A stretch of 64,000 nt of DNA from Odobenus rosmarus divergens (taxonomy: Eukaryota; Chordata; Mammalia; Carnivora; Odobenidae), in contig NW_004451008.1 of assembly GCF_000321225.1 (NCBI RefSeq), positions 1,279,542 through 1,343,541 on the forward strand, in the 5' to 3' direction. Position 1 is the stretch's first letter. Each line of letters begins with the position of its first letter. Both the position numbers and the translations under genes were made by a program. Below, piece by piece: positions 10,140 through 21,640 of the stretch. The notes under the pieces are model-generated. The model saw nothing but the letters and a program-made list of their open reading frames with translations. It did not search any database and was not told the DNA's origin.

Positions 10140-10560
10140 ACAGGGGTGGGGGAGGCGGGGGGCGGCTCTGCCCTGGCCGGGTGCGGGTCTCGGGCGCGTG
10201 GGGGCGCAGCATCGGAACTCCGGGGGATGAAGCGGGCGCCAGACCCAATCGGGGCCGCCCGGGTCCCGGTGCCCGCCCACCAGCTCCCGAGGGACGGCCA
10301 AGCGGCGGGGTGCAGGCCCACCCCACTCCGCTGTCCGCGACTCGTGCTCGACCCGCGGCGGCCACCGAGACCCAAAGCAACTCGGGACCAAAGCGCCTGT
10401 TCGCGGTGCTGGGGTTGGCTTTAGAGAGAACCGCCCGCGGCGCGGGGGGCATCTGGGCCCCCCCGGCCTCGGGGTGGTGTTGGGCTCCAGTGGGTGGAGG
10501 CCTGCGGGTGCGGCGATGACTCAGCCGTAGAAAGAGCAAAGGGGGTAAGGGTGGCGGGGT
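10140..10560. promoter_or_regulatory. CpG island, probable promoter of an unidentified transcript
   Basis: By hand count there are about 45 CpG pairs in 420 bp in very GC-rich DNA, whereas most of the window is CpG-poor. This is typical of an unmethylated mammalian promoter. A TGACTCAGC element at 10517-10525 fits both AP-1 and antioxidant-response (MAF/NRF2) consensus. A plausible plus-strand splice donor GGGGGTAAGG has its GT at 10545-10546. No initiator exon, start codon with coding bias or known protein is recognised on either strand. Long open frames here (168 codons on minus, 147 on plus) come from the GC content. The direction of transcription is undecided. It could serve a lncRNA or a distant first exon. 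Confidence 0.75.
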
Positions 10561-10871
10561 GGGACGACCACCCCTTCCATCCTGCTTCTCCTTCTGCACT
10601 TCCTGTTTCCCTGCTTATGGTTGGGGCGAAATTGGAGTGTCCACCCCGGCCCTTCCTTTGCCTATTTATTTTCTTGCTCAGGATGTGTTCCTGGAGACAA
10701 CTGTGTTTCTGAGATTCAAAGCTTCTGTGAAGGGATGTGCGATTGACTTGGAGTTGGTTTTGCTTCTTAGAGAGACAAATGTTCCTTCACCCAAAGTTCT
10801 TGGGGAAACTTCTTTTTACACTGGAGCAGAGGGTCCTGAAGTTCTTTGTCCGATAAAGGAGGAAGGTGTTT

Positions 10872-11009
10872 GTTTTTGGTTTTGTTTTTTAAGTAGGCTC
10901 CACACTCAGTGTTGGAGCCCAGCAGGGGGTCTTGAACTCAGAATCCTGAGATCGGGACCTGAGCTGAAATCAAGAGTCAGGCTTAACCAACTGAGCCACC
11001 CAGGCGCCC
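10872..11009 (-). mobile_element. SINEC: CAN-SINE, minus strand, short
   Basis: Head complement GAGCCACCCAGGCGCC ends at about 11009. The body lacks the usual GA-rich segment and begins TTTTTAAGTAGGCTCCACACTCAG. It is flanked by a perfect 16-bp duplication AAGGAGGAAGGTGTTT (10856-10871 and 11010-11025). Confidence 0.92.
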
Positions 11010-11030
11010 AAGGAGGAAGGTGTTTTTACA

Positions 11031-14000
11031 AAAAAAAAAAAAAAGACCCATTCAGGGTGTTAAATAGGTACATAGCTTTCAAATTAGATTTCCAGGATAA
11101 CTATACCTAAGCGCTTGATGATTTTGTTTCTACGGGCACCTTGTGTAACCACTCAATATCCAATAAATATCATATGACTTGTTGGCCTTTCCTTCCACCC
11201 AAACTTCAGCTACCCCAGCCTTAAACTGTTTTGTCCAGCAACGGTGAGGGTCCAGGACGTGGCTGTCCTGGACAGAAGCATGACTCTATCCCCATGCTGA
11301 GGAATTAACTGGAAGCCTGAAATAATGCATCAGGATGTCACTGGAGGGAAGAAAGTTGTGCAGAGAAATTCAGCAACCCCTCTCCCAGCCATGAACAAGG
11401 ATTATCAGTCAGGCCAGTCAGCCAAGCTGGGATCAGAAACAAAAATATTTGTTTTATGAATACGATGAGCACTGAGCTGATTCTGAAGCAAACAGAGATC
11501 TGACCCGAGGAGGCGCAGCAAAAAAAAAAAAAAAAATCTGTTAACAAAATCAGGCATCCCCTGAAATGGAAAAGTTTTCCTATGTGTTGGTCGTTAACTA
11601 TAGCCCAGGGCCAACAGCTGTGGATTTCAAGGAATACTAAATGCATCCAGTAGTCTTTCTTCACCCACCTTTTGTGTTCTCTGCCCCATCTACCCTTCAC
11701 ATCTTCACCCCCATGAAGTCAGGGAGTATGATGGCTAAACATCCTCAGACCAAGAAGGTGGAGGGAGAGAAGTCTCTGGAGGTTTGAAAGGACAGATTCA
11801 TCAGACGTCAGAGCCGGAAACAGGTTTAGAGAGAGATCCTGACATGCCCCTTTGCAGCAGTGGGAATGAGGGGTGTAGTGGTTTGACCTCTGTTGCTTCA
11901 GCGGCAGCCCAAAGGCACCGATTTCCACTTGAGGCTGCCAAATAGGTGAACACTCAGGGGAAGCTGCCTTACCATCCTAATTAAACTAAAAGCTTGGGGA
12001 TGTGGAACTAGGAATTTCTGAGGCTTAGAGTGGCAAATAGGGACTGGTTGGGGGAGGGAGAAGCAGGGGAATGGGAGTAAATTGGAGAAAACAATGTAGT
12101 CTGGTTCCTGGGAACTTCTAAACAACCTCTGAATTGCTGCAGTATGCAGAACAGTGTTCTAGTGTGTTCTGACCACTCTCTGGGTGCTGGGTGGCAGGGA
12201 ACGTCCTGGCAGGCACTCATTCTCTGCTCCAAGGAGTGAGAGTAGCCCTTTCCCTGGAGACCCTGGGAAGCTGGGAAAGAAGGTTCCAGGTGGGTTAGTG
12301 GCTCAGAGACCTTAGACTGGGTCCTTAGACACCTTCTGGTCCTAAAGCATCTTTTAACAGATAAGGAGACCAAATCCTTGGAGGCAGAAGTGAGTTACCT
12401 GTTAAAATACAATTTTCAAAAAGATAAAACCATGCCTTTCATTCAGATGTTAAATGAATATGTTTTACAGATTTTATTGAGCTCCTTAATTAACGTGGAA
12501 AGCAGTAAGATTTAAAACTGGTTCAAAGAGCATTTGAGATCCCAGATATGTGTAGGCAATCTAATGGCTTGCAGGTTTACAAGCTGTACAAAACCTGGTT
12601 TATGTTTAGCAGGATCATAAACTGTGAACTTTGAGGCTCTTAGTTGCGCTGGAAGAAAATTATTTGCATTTCTATGGAACAAAATTTTCCAAATGAGCTT
12701 TTGCCTTATAGTGAAGAAAAATAATCCAGTAAATAGAGAGCAACTCTGGCATTGAGAGTACCCGATAGTCTCTTTCACCTATTTCCAAGTTTTAGGTAAT
12801 TTTTTTAACTTGTCAAAATTACACTGGTAATTGCTAATAGATGTAGGATAATCGATGAGGTCTCATTCTGCCCAAATCAATCTTTCTGTCCTTACAACAT
12901 AGTAGAGAAAGACCATGATGTACAAGGGCCAAATCGTCAATTGGAGAAAGGACTGCTTACGGAAGTGGTACGCTCCCTACTTCCTGTCTGCCCGGCCCAT
13001 TTACCCCAATAGGTGCTGCTCATGCCAACACTGACCTTTGAGGAAGCCCAAACTGGGTTCTCATTCCCACACTTCCCAAACCCAAGGTGTGGTCTCAATA
13101 CTCCCCGTCTTCCCTCTAGCAGGATTCCTTAATCATTCCATCACCCACCCTTCGACACTCAATCCTCATGTTTCTCTATCTCCAGGCTCCTTTTCCACAT
13201 ATTCTTTGTTGGAAACTTCATTAGATGTTTTCAAGTGAAGCCAGAGGACACCTACTGGAGATTTTAAAAAGGGGATTTAAGTACTGAATGTACTCCCTTG
13301 GCATCTGTTAAAGACCCTTCTAGTTCTTAAATTCGAACACTTTGTAATAATTTGTTTTCCCAAATGGGAGTGAGAACCTGCCTATAAAACCTAGAAAGCC
13401 TCAGGTAGGTTTGCAAAGCTAGCGTTGACTTTTTGGCTTTAGAAAAACTCTCAATTTCCTGGCTCTTCATGAGAGTGAATACGGATGCCCTTCCTTCCGG
13501 GAGGTCTCCGAGGATAAGTGAGTTACTTATATGCCAAGAAATTTGGTAGCCTGAGGCAAGTGACACTTAGCTATGACAAGGCATCTGCACAAACACCCAT
13601 CTTTTTGTTCTTGCCAGGCCTCTGTGGGCGGCAGAGTTTGTAATAACTTCATTGCCAGAGTCCATCAGACTCGCTAGTGTCTAAGATTGCCTTTGCCATT
13701 ATCGTTTTGTTTGTCTGCAGTGGAATTCAGGTAGATAAGGAATGGGGGTAGTGCAGGGGGACCTATTAACTACATTCAAAAGATAACATGATGGGAATGA
13801 ATCATCTACCCCCACACCCTGATTCTGAGGCTTGTTTTTGCAATCTTTTTCTCCTCTAAATAAAAAGAAGAGGAAAATTCTAAGAAGGATAAGTTCTTTC
13901 TGGCTAAGTGAAGTTCAGAGCCATCATCATGTTTAGATCACAGTTCAGGATGAAATGGGAACGTTTCCGAAGTGCTGTGCCCAAATTTTAATCTTGTTCT

Positions 14001-14439
14001 CCGACTCACGGTATAATAGGGCCAAGGGCATATGAGAGATGATGAGAGATCAGCATTTTATAGATTAAGAAATGAAGACCCAGAGAAAGAACATAATGTG
14101 CTCAAGTTCACCCCCCTGTGTTGGGGGCATGTTTTTGAGATTTATAGGGGATGAGGCAGGGGGAGCAGAGCTCTAAGATGTTGGAGATAGTCCTTGTCTA
14201 TGGAACTGTCCCACTGTTGAGGGATATTTCTCTGAGGCTGCACTATAAAACAGAACAGAGACAAGAAGGAGTGGTTTCAGCCCATTTCCCCTCTCCTCAA
14301 ATCAAACCTTTCTTCAGATTTTGCTCACAGGGCCTCCAGGACCAGCTGTTGTCTCTGCCAACCTCACACCCAACATTTTCCCCATCGACTGTCCTCACTT
14401 CTCAGAAATTGTAATAAAATAGCAGTTTTTTTAATCAAA
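11031..14439. other. Mostly unique DNA with faint MIR relics
   Basis: No gene or young repeat is seen. Weak minus-strand MIR-like pieces appear at about 12340-12405 (AACAGATAAGGAGACC) and 14050-14120. A bare A-run of about 17 lies near 11521-11537 without an attached SINE or L1. Confidence 0.5.
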
Positions 14440-14680
14440 TATCCATTAGAAGTTTCAAGCTCAAAGCATTCCACTTCTAGTATCTCAATTAATCTTCACA
14501 ATGACACCGAGGCCAGTAACTGTTATCCTCATTTAATCAAAGGGGAAACCAAGGCTCATTTGGGTACTAAGACTGAGTATGCAAGATCCAACAGCTGCTG
14601 ACAACAGAGCTGGAAATCGTACTCCTCACCTCTGCTCTTAAGTTCTGTGCTTTGCAGTCTTCCACACTTGACACCATCTC
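14440..14680 (-). repeat. MIR: MIR relic, minus strand
   Basis: AATTAATCTTCACAATGACA...CCTCATTTAATCAAAGGGGAAACCAAGG... follows the order of the MIR core in antisense (low-copy count, genomic 'ATCCTCAC...GAGGAAACTGAGG'). Confidence 0.6.
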
Positions 14681-15560
14681 CTCAACACCTTGCTTCTTTC
14701 ATGTTGCTTCCCTCCTCGGTGAGCAAATTCTACTTCTAGTCAGGTGTGGGCCATGTCATTGGACACTGAAAATCTGAGACAGGTAAGGGCTGAAGCAGTT
14801 GAGTGCAGAACCAAGACAGCTCCAAATATGAGTTCATGAATACTGTGGGTTGCCTGCCCAGTGCCCATTTTCCACTCTTAACTTACAAAGCATCAGTTTT
14901 TTTTTCTTTGTTTTTTCCAGGTATCCATCTTTCTCTCACACAGCTCACATGCTTCACCCCCCCAGCTCCAAAGAAAGTGATTGGTTCATAAACCGCCATC
15001 TGACACAAAGGTGGTCACTGAGATGCAAGGAGAAGTTTGCAGAGCGCTTCTGGCAAAGTCTTTCCATCCCCTTTGCCTGCTTCTGCACACATTCCTTTCT
15101 ACTCACGTGGGATTGTGAAGTACCAATTCTAAGAACCAGTTTGATGCCTCCAGTGTTTCCACCCCACTTTCTTGTCACAGTGGCAGGGCTCCTGGCTTTT
15201 CATAAACCAGCTCTAAGACTAGATTTTGGATCTAGACCCCCTTCCTTGTCTTTGGTTGACTGTGGAGCCTTTTTTACGAGATGGCCCAGAAAATACTGCC
15301 CAGTGTCTTCAAATATTAATAACTTCATTTGTTTCCAAAACTTAGGGAAGGTGTCATGAAAATTAATGAATGTGCTGATGGAAATCAACTGTCTTCTGCA
15401 AAATGTTCTCTGGAGTCATTGTGTAGGAAATTATGTAGATCTTTCTTGCTTGCTTTTTTTGCATCTGGGACAACATGTTTCTAGCCAAAGGGTATGTTTT
15501 GATTATACTTATGCTGCAGGAAGGCGAGACTTGGTAAAAAATCTTTTGGGCCTTTGTTTT
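14681..15560. other. Unique DNA, long frame without a domain
   Basis: A 169-codon plus-strand frame (14850-15359) is open but shows no domain, no coding-like composition and a Phe run from a T-tract. I treat it as chance. Confidence 0.4.
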
Positions 15561-15754
15561 TTTTTTTTTTTTAAAGATTTTATTTATTTATTTGAGAGAG
15601 AGAGAATGAGAGATAGAGAGCACGAGAGGGAAGAGGGTCAGAGGGAGAAGCAGACTCTCCGCTGAGCAGGGAGCCTGATGTGGGACTCGATCCCGGGACT
15701 CCAGGATCATGACCCGAGCCGAAGGCAGTCGCCTAACCAACTGAGCCACCCAGG
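15561..15754 (-). mobile_element. SINEC: CAN-SINE, minus strand
   Basis: T-run, AAAGATTTTATTTATTTATTTGAG tail complement, GGGTCAGAGGGAGAAGCAGAC body and GAGCCACCCAGG head are all present. Flanks CTTTGTTTT (about 15552-15560 and 15755-15764) suggest the duplication. It shares the 'GAAGAGGGTCAGAGGGAGAAGCAGAC' body with the SINE at 56629. Confidence 0.93.
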
Positions 15755-16149
15755 TCTTTGTTTTGAAGAAAGATGAAATTTGGAGAAAAATAATCCCAAA
15801 GAATGAAAACCCAAAGGAATCGTTTTAATCAAATGTTTCTCATGACTCTGGGTTGGGTATCTGGGCTCCTCTTCAGTCCCTTTGTTTTGACACTCATAGT
15901 CAGGCTAAAGTGGATTCATACTGAGTTGGGGACACAGAGACAGGCTTGGAGAGGAAAAGATTTGCCATGAGTCTCCCAGTGTGGTTAGCAGAAGAGGTTG
16001 CTGATCCCCTGCTCACATATTTGCTGTGCTATATATTGCCCACTTTCCTGCTCTTTCTTAAAAAAGAAAAAGCCCCCGAATCAAAACTGGGCATGGGGAT
16101 AGAAGTTACCAGTATATTTGTTTGTTCTTGTAAATTTTCCAAGGTGAAG
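15755..16149. other. Unique DNA, nothing recognised
   Basis: No gene, RNA or repeat could be recognised between the SINE and the L1. Confidence 0.4.
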
Positions 16150-16803
16150 TATTTTTTAAAATTCTTTATTTAATTTCAATTTAGTTAACATATACTGTAT
16201 TATTAGTTCAGGGGTAGAATTTAGTGATTTATTAGTTGCATCTAACACCCAGTGCTCATTACTTCAAGTGCCCTCCTTACTGCCCACCCTGCAGTTATCC
16301 CTCCCCCCGCCACTTTCCTTCAAGCAACCCTCAGGTTTTTTTCCCAGAGTCCAGTGTCTCTTATGATTTGCCTCCCTGTCTGTTTTCATCTTATTTTATT
16401 TTTCCTTCCCTTCCCCTATTTTAATCTGTTTTGTTTCTTAGATTCCACATATGAGTGAAATCATATTTGTCTTTCTCTGACTGACTTATTTTGCTTAGCA
16501 TAATACCGTCTACTTCCATCCACATTGTTGCAAATGGCAAGATTTTGATGCCTGAGTAATATTGCATTGTGGATAGATAGATAGATAAACCACATCTTCT
16601 TTACCCATTCAACTGTCAATGGACAGCTGGGCTCTTTCCACATTTTGGCTATTGTGGACATTACTGCTATAAATATTGGGGTGCATGTGCCCCTTCAAAT
16701 CACCATGTTTATATCCTTTGGACAAATACCTAGTAGTGCAATTGCTGGATTGTAGGGTAGGCCTATTTTCAACTTTTTGAGGAACCTCCATACTGTTTTC
16801 TAG
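16150..16803 (-). mobile_element. L1: L1 3' end, minus strand
   Basis: The antisense of an L1 3'UTR and ORF2 end is seen. It runs from TTTATTTAATTTCAATTTAGTTAACATATACTG through ATTCCACATATGAGTGAAATCAT to GGGTAGGCCTATTTTCAACTTTTTGAGGAACCTCCATACTGTTTTC. The element is 5' truncated near 16803. AGGTGAAGTATTTT (16142-16155) and AGGTTAAGGTATTTT (about 16802-16816) look like a diverged duplication. It includes a short (GATA)n at about 16573-16587. Confidence 0.92.
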
Positions 16804-18370
16804 GTTAAGGTATTTTAATGACTTTGAGTTAAAATCACAATTTTTCCCACTCTGAATCTGCCTTTATCTCAGATTTGCTAGTACCAAGTAGCATAAGATA
16901 GATTGTAGGTTTTTTTTGGGGGGGGGGCTCTAGCTATGAGGAAGTTGGAGATATATTTGGTCTGAATTGGAGTGGGACACATTTATGTATTTCACATATC
17001 TGAACATAAATAAGATGCACAATTTTATGCAGAGAGTTGGTAATGTTCAAATAAACCATTTTAGCTGCCATTTGGAAAGACATCTGAACATTTCAAGTGA
17101 GAATTTATTGCTTTCTGATTTGAACATACATGAAGGATACCTTGTTTTAGCCTTTAAAAATTTATTTTTTGAAGAATTGAAAGACAATTCAGATGAAAAT
17201 TAGTGGATATTTATTGTACCATTTAACAATTATTTTGTGTGTTTAAAACCTTTCATAATAAAAATTCAGGGAGTTTTTAAAAAACTAATGGAACACAGGA
17301 CAATGGGGATCAACACAAGTGAGGGAATGGATAGAAACTTTCTGATCTTGAGAGGCAAATTGTAACAAAACCAAAAATCACCGAAGACAATAATTCATTA
17401 AGAGAAAGAGACAACTTTCCAATAAAATTAGTAAATAACCCTTGGATTGTTTGATAATCCAATCAACAAAGTGATGTGAATCATGTAAACACATTGGAAA
17501 ATTTTAAAATATTCTGTAGAACTGACCTGGAACGATAATATCAATGAAGGATAATAAAAAACTAATAATATACACCATACCAAGGACATCAACAGCAAGC
17601 TCATTAATGAGTGGCTTGATTCAGAGTACTTGAGATGAGTCACTATACCAAGAAAACTGAAATGCCCTGAAAACATTCCTGCTCCCACAAGAAAAAAACT
17701 TGATAAAAGTTCCCTTGTTTGACAACAATCCTGAAACTTTGGATGGCATTATTAATAAAGAGTTGTAAAGCATAAAGGAACTTTCCTAACTGGCTTTAAA
17801 CTATCAATAATGTCTTTAAAAAATTGATTAACCATAGTAGAAGAAAACTGTATTATCTTTCTAGTCCCTGTATAGTAAATGATATTACAAAATCAAATAA
17901 AAACTTGATCAGATTTTAGGGAAAAGTATGACAGATGTCACTGTATGTCATTTTTCTGGATTTTGTGGATTTTTCAGCATTTAAAATGTATTTATTGTGA
18001 TATTTTTTTCATTCTAGATAAAGATTCACTTTTGCTTCAATTCTGTATTCTCCTTCTTAAAGAGAGCCTGACCATATTGTATAAGCCCAGGCACCAGCAT
18101 GGCTCCAGCAGTGAAAGGGAGGGCTGATGTTAAGGTGGGCTGTTGTGTTTACTGGAACCTGAGGTGTAGGTGCCAGTTATGGAGGAAAGTGAAAAGAGGG
18201 AGTGTCTAGGTGGACAGAAACATCAAACTATGAGTGTTGGCTAAGTCAGGTTACATTATAAACAGAAGGAGAGGTAAAGAGTGGATTAAGGGCTTTCTAA
18301 AGTCTCTTAATAACAATGACAATAATAATTTCTACTATTACTGACCCCTTATTATATGTTATGAATTACA
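16804..18370. other. AT-rich unique DNA, no gene recognised
   Basis: A G-run (GGGGGGGGGG) lies at about 16918-16928. The portion 17270-17960 is A-rich and may be a very old transposon, but I could not match a family. Confidence 0.35.
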
Positions 18371-18610
18371 TCAGAGGTCACAAACTATAGCCCATGGACC
18401 AATCTGGCCTCCCCTGTTTTGTAAATAAAATTTTATTAGAAAACAGCTACAACTCTTCATTTAGAATTTGTCTATGACATACTGTCTATGACTACCTTTG
18501 TGCTACAAGACCAGAGTTCAGTAATCATGACAGAGACCACATGGCTTATAGAGTCCAATGTATTTACTATCTGGTCCTTACAGTAAAGTCTTGCCAAACA
18601 TTGCACTATG
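18371..18610 (+). mobile_element. hAT-type non-autonomous DNA transposon relic
   Basis: CAGAGGTCACAAACTATAGCCCATGGACC... TAAATAAAATTTTATTAGAAAACAGC... ATTTACTATCTGGTCCTTACAGTAAAGTCTTGCCAAACATTG follows a common mammalian hAT MITE. A longer relative is at 51690-52025. Confidence 0.65.
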
Positions 18611-18614
18611 TGGT

Positions 18615-19345
18615 CATTAACTCTGTGGTAGATTGTATTTTCAATATGTCTATATACTATCTCCCAATCCATACACTCAGGTGAAAATGTAACTTTCTGG
18701 GGTGCCTGGGTGGCTCAGTTGTTAAGCGTCTGCCTTTGGCTCAGGTCATGATCCCAGCGTCCTGGGATTGAGCCCCACATCAGGCTCCCTGCTCGGCGGG
18801 AAGCCTACTTCTCCCTCTCCCGCTCTCCTGCTTGTGTTCCTGCTCTTGCTGTCTCTCTCTCTCTGTCAAATAAATAAATAAATAAATAATCTTTAAAAAA
18901 TAAATGTAACCTTCTGACCCACCCCCACCTACCTGTGTTGGGGTGGATGGGTCCTGGGGCTGCTTTGACCAATAACATTCAGTGAAAGTGATGCTTTGCC
19001 ATTCCAGGTAGTGCCCCAACTTGCCTGGCAGCTTCTGCTTCCTGACTATTGAGAAGTCAGCCATTGTGTAAGTACAACTACCTAAGACCACCACGTTGTG
19101 AGAAGCTCAAATCTCATGGAAAGGCCCTAACAGATTAGATGACACATGATCATAGAGGCACCAGGCATGCAAGTGAAGAAAACATCTTGGAAGTAGATTC
19201 CCCCAGCCCAGGTGCCCCCACTAATACCATGTGGATCAGATACAGACCACCCAAACAAACCCTTCCAGAATTTCTGACCCACAGAATCGCTAGATGTAAT
19301 CAAATGATTGTTTTCATCCATTGAGTTTTGGGTAGTTTGTTATGC
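18615..19345 (+). mobile_element. MaLR/ERVL-like LTR relic, interrupted by a SINE
   Basis: Sequence around the SINE includes a GGTAGATTGTATTTTC start. Near the end, CATCCATTGAGTTTTGGGTAGTTTGTTATGCACCAA matches the typical 3' end of MaLR-type LTRs. The orientation is plus. The SINE at 18700-18901 splits it. Confidence 0.55.
18700..18901 (+). mobile_element. SINEC: CAN-SINE, plus strand
   Basis: Full head, CGGCGGGAAGCC body and (AAAT)n tail are seen. It is flanked by AAATGTAACTTTCTG (18685-18699) and AAATGTAACCTTCTG (18902-18916), a duplication with one mismatch. Confidence 0.95.
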
Positions 19346-19349
19346 ACCA

Positions 19350-19520
19350 ATTCATGTTATCTTCACAACTACCTCATGAGTTATGAATTATTAGTCCCAA
19401 TTTATATGTGAGGGTAATCAAAGATTGGAGAAGCCAAATTATATGCCCAATGTCACACAGCTGATACATGACGGAACCAGAGTTCAAACTCATGTCTGTT
19501 TGACTCCAAAGCCCAGGTAC
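19350..19520 (-). repeat. MIR: MIR relic, minus strand
   Basis: TTATCTTCACAACTACCTCATGAG...GCCCAATGTCACACAGCTGATACATG...GAACCAGAGTTCAAACTCATGTCTGTTTGACTCCAAAGCCC follows MIR antisense over about 170 bp. Confidence 0.75.
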
Positions 19521-19794
19521 CTACCATGCCTACCAGCGTTGGCATTCTGCGTGGTAAAAGCCAGCAAAGGTAAGAACAATGGGTCAAGCAGAAAGCTCCT
19601 GATAAGGTCAGACTCCAGTCATAGTGGGATTATATTCAAGGAGTGAGTTTTGAGTATCCAGCTTCCATAGAGTGGAGCAACTAATGTTACAGCAGACATT
19701 GGGTCCTTGGCAATTCTCCTGACAATATTTCCTTTTCATCAATGCTATATGTTTATTCTCTTCTGAGGCACATTGTTTTTCAAAATGCTTTCTT

Positions 19795-20225
19795 TATAAA
19801 CAGCTTTATTGAGGTATAAAACACATACCATAAAATTCACCCATTATAAATTCATAGTTAAGTGGTTTCTAGTAAATGTACACAGTTGGGCAACCATCAC
19901 AACAATCCATTTTAGAACGTTTCCAAATGTTCTAAATGAGGGAATATTTCCTAAAAAGCCCTTCATGCCAGACTGTGGTCAATCCTCACTCCCACAGCTA
20001 GTCCCTAGCAACCACTGATCTGCTTTTTGTCTCTAGAAGCTTGCTCTTTCTAAAACTGTCATATAAGTGGAAGCATGTGATATGCGGTTTGTTGTGTCTT
20101 GCTTTTTTTGTTTAGTGTGTAACTGCTGAAAAGTATTCCATTGTATGGATGTACCACATTTTCTTACATATTCAGCAGTTGACAGACATATGGGTTGGTT
20201 CCAATTTTGTGTTTATTCAGTGTTT
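19795..20225 (-). mobile_element. L1: Old L1 (L1MB/L1MC-like) 3' end, minus strand
   Basis: AGCTTTATTGAGGTATAAAACACATACCATAAAATTCACCC starts the antisense 3'UTR. CAACCACTGATCTGC, TCATATAAGTGGAAGCATG and GTATTCCATTGTATGGATGTACCACATTTT follow in the expected order. Confidence 0.88.
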
Positions 20226-20960
20226 GATTGTTTAAGAGGACTCATAGGACCCAAAATGCCAATACTTAAAACCTATGGCTTATTGCAGGAAAAGGATACA
20301 AGAATAAAACAACATTATTAAAATAAAGACTTCAAGCACTTCCTAGAGTCAAGAAGGTTGCCCAATGTTGGAGAAAAATTGGGACATCTAAAGTGAGTAT
20401 TTTGGGCCCAGTCTCCATTCCCCTGACCTCCCAGGCAGAATCTAAAAAGTCTCCTGTTTGGTGTCTAGGTGGCAGGATGTGGAAATAACTAAAGACCACT
20501 CCAGTGAGGAAAAGCAAAGGCTGTTATTTAGAGCTTGCTTTAGCAAGGGAGTCAGCTACCATCACACTTTTGGCAGAAACTCAAAGGCAGGCAACAGAGT
20601 CTGAAAACTTTAGAGTGAGCGAAGGGGAGGCTTCAGGTATGCCCCAAATTGGAGATTTTTTGCATGTGGAGCTGAAGGAAGACTAACTAGAACAGGGGCA
20701 TCCTATGTGATCATTTAGGGGAGCATAGTTGGCTTTCTCTGATTTGTTCCAAAGCAGAAGTAGGAGGATTAGGGTGGCTGGCAGTTATTGGGCAGGTCCT
20801 GACTGTTTAGGGTCAATTTTGCAGAAGCTGTGGTTTGGCTTCCCGGACTGGTTTTGCAGAGAGGTTGTGGGTCAGAGTTCTGTTTTCATTTATATTGTCT
20901 GGCCTCTGACCGTTGACAGTATTCAGTCTCTCAAGGGGCATTTCTTCTTCTAGAATCTCC
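20226..20960 (-). mobile_element. Possible ERV LTR fragments, minus strand
   Basis: Two stretches (about 20240-20500 and 20510-20955) resemble antisense LTR sequence. Examples are TATGGCTTATTGCAGGAAAAGGATACAA and AAGGGAGTCAGCTACCATCACACTTTTGGCAGAAACTCAAAGGCAGGCAACAG. I could not name a family and the ends are not clear. Confidence 0.35.
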
Positions 20961-21029
20961 TCCATCTAACTTCAGCACATGGGTTCCTAGGCAAATCTTC
21001 TGTGGTGCAATAGAAGTGAATGGCATTTG

Positions 21030-21180
21030 GTGTCAAAAGACCCAGCTCTACTCCATGGAAAAAAAAATCACTTCACTTCTCTGAGATTCAGGTTCTTTGC
21101 ACATAGAATGAGCATAATGATAGTAATGCTTGCCCTTATACCACATTGTGTTTATAATAGATTGCACTAAGTTTCCTAAT
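21030..21180 (+). repeat. MIR: MIR relic, plus strand
   Basis: AAAAGACCCAGCTCTACTCC...TCACTTCACTTCTCTGAGATTCAGGTTCTTTGCACATAGAATGAGCATAATGATAGTAATG follows the MIR core in sense. Confidence 0.6.
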
Positions 21181-21189
21181 TTTTTTATC

Positions 21190-21640
21190 TGCTCCCATAA
21201 CCATGCCTTTTGCCATGTGACCTCCCGCAAAAGGGAAGAGGCTATTTCCCTACACCATGACTCTGAGTGCAGCCATACAATATGCTTGGGCCAATAAAAT
21301 AAAATAGAAATGACAGCACAACAGTTCTGAGCTTAGCTCTCAAGAGGCCTCTGTGTTTGTACTTGCTTTCTGGTGGGCTTCCTCCATTACCACCAGTAGA
21401 TCATGCTTAGGCCAGCTCACTGGTCCCAGAAGGTGGAGCAGAGCCAACTTGTCCCAGATGAGTCATCCTACATCACTCGACTCCCAGTTAACTCCTATAC
21501 CCATGAGCAAATCCCGCTAAGATGAGCAAATGAGTCCCACCCAAAGGAGTCCCACTCTGTAAGAATAATTGTGTTTTTTAAGCCGCTAAGATTTGGAGTG
21601 GTTTCTTAGGTAGCAAAAGCTAATATAATATAGAGTTGTT
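21190..21640 (+). mobile_element. MaLR/ERVL-like LTR relic, plus strand
   Basis: TGACCTCCCGCAAAAGGGAAGAGGCTATTTCCC near the start and TTTTTTAAGCCGCTAAGATTTGGAGTGGTTTCTTAGGTAGCAAAAGCTAATATA at the end fit this LTR type. The ending resembles that of the LTR at 18615-19345. Confidence 0.5.

Noticed and set aside
10093..10599. 168-codon minus-strand open frame over the CpG island, and a 183-codon plus-strand frame at 10559-11110
   Set aside because: GC-rich DNA lacks stop codons by composition. The peptides are Pro/Arg/Gly-rich without domains, and the second runs through a SINE.
13720..13732. TTTGTCTGCAG acceptor and CAGGTAGAT donor nearby as a small exon
   Set aside because: The exon would be about 10 bp and there is no supporting frame.
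14850..15359. 169-codon plus-strand open frame
   Set aside because: No domain and no coding-like composition. It contains a Phe run from a T-tract.
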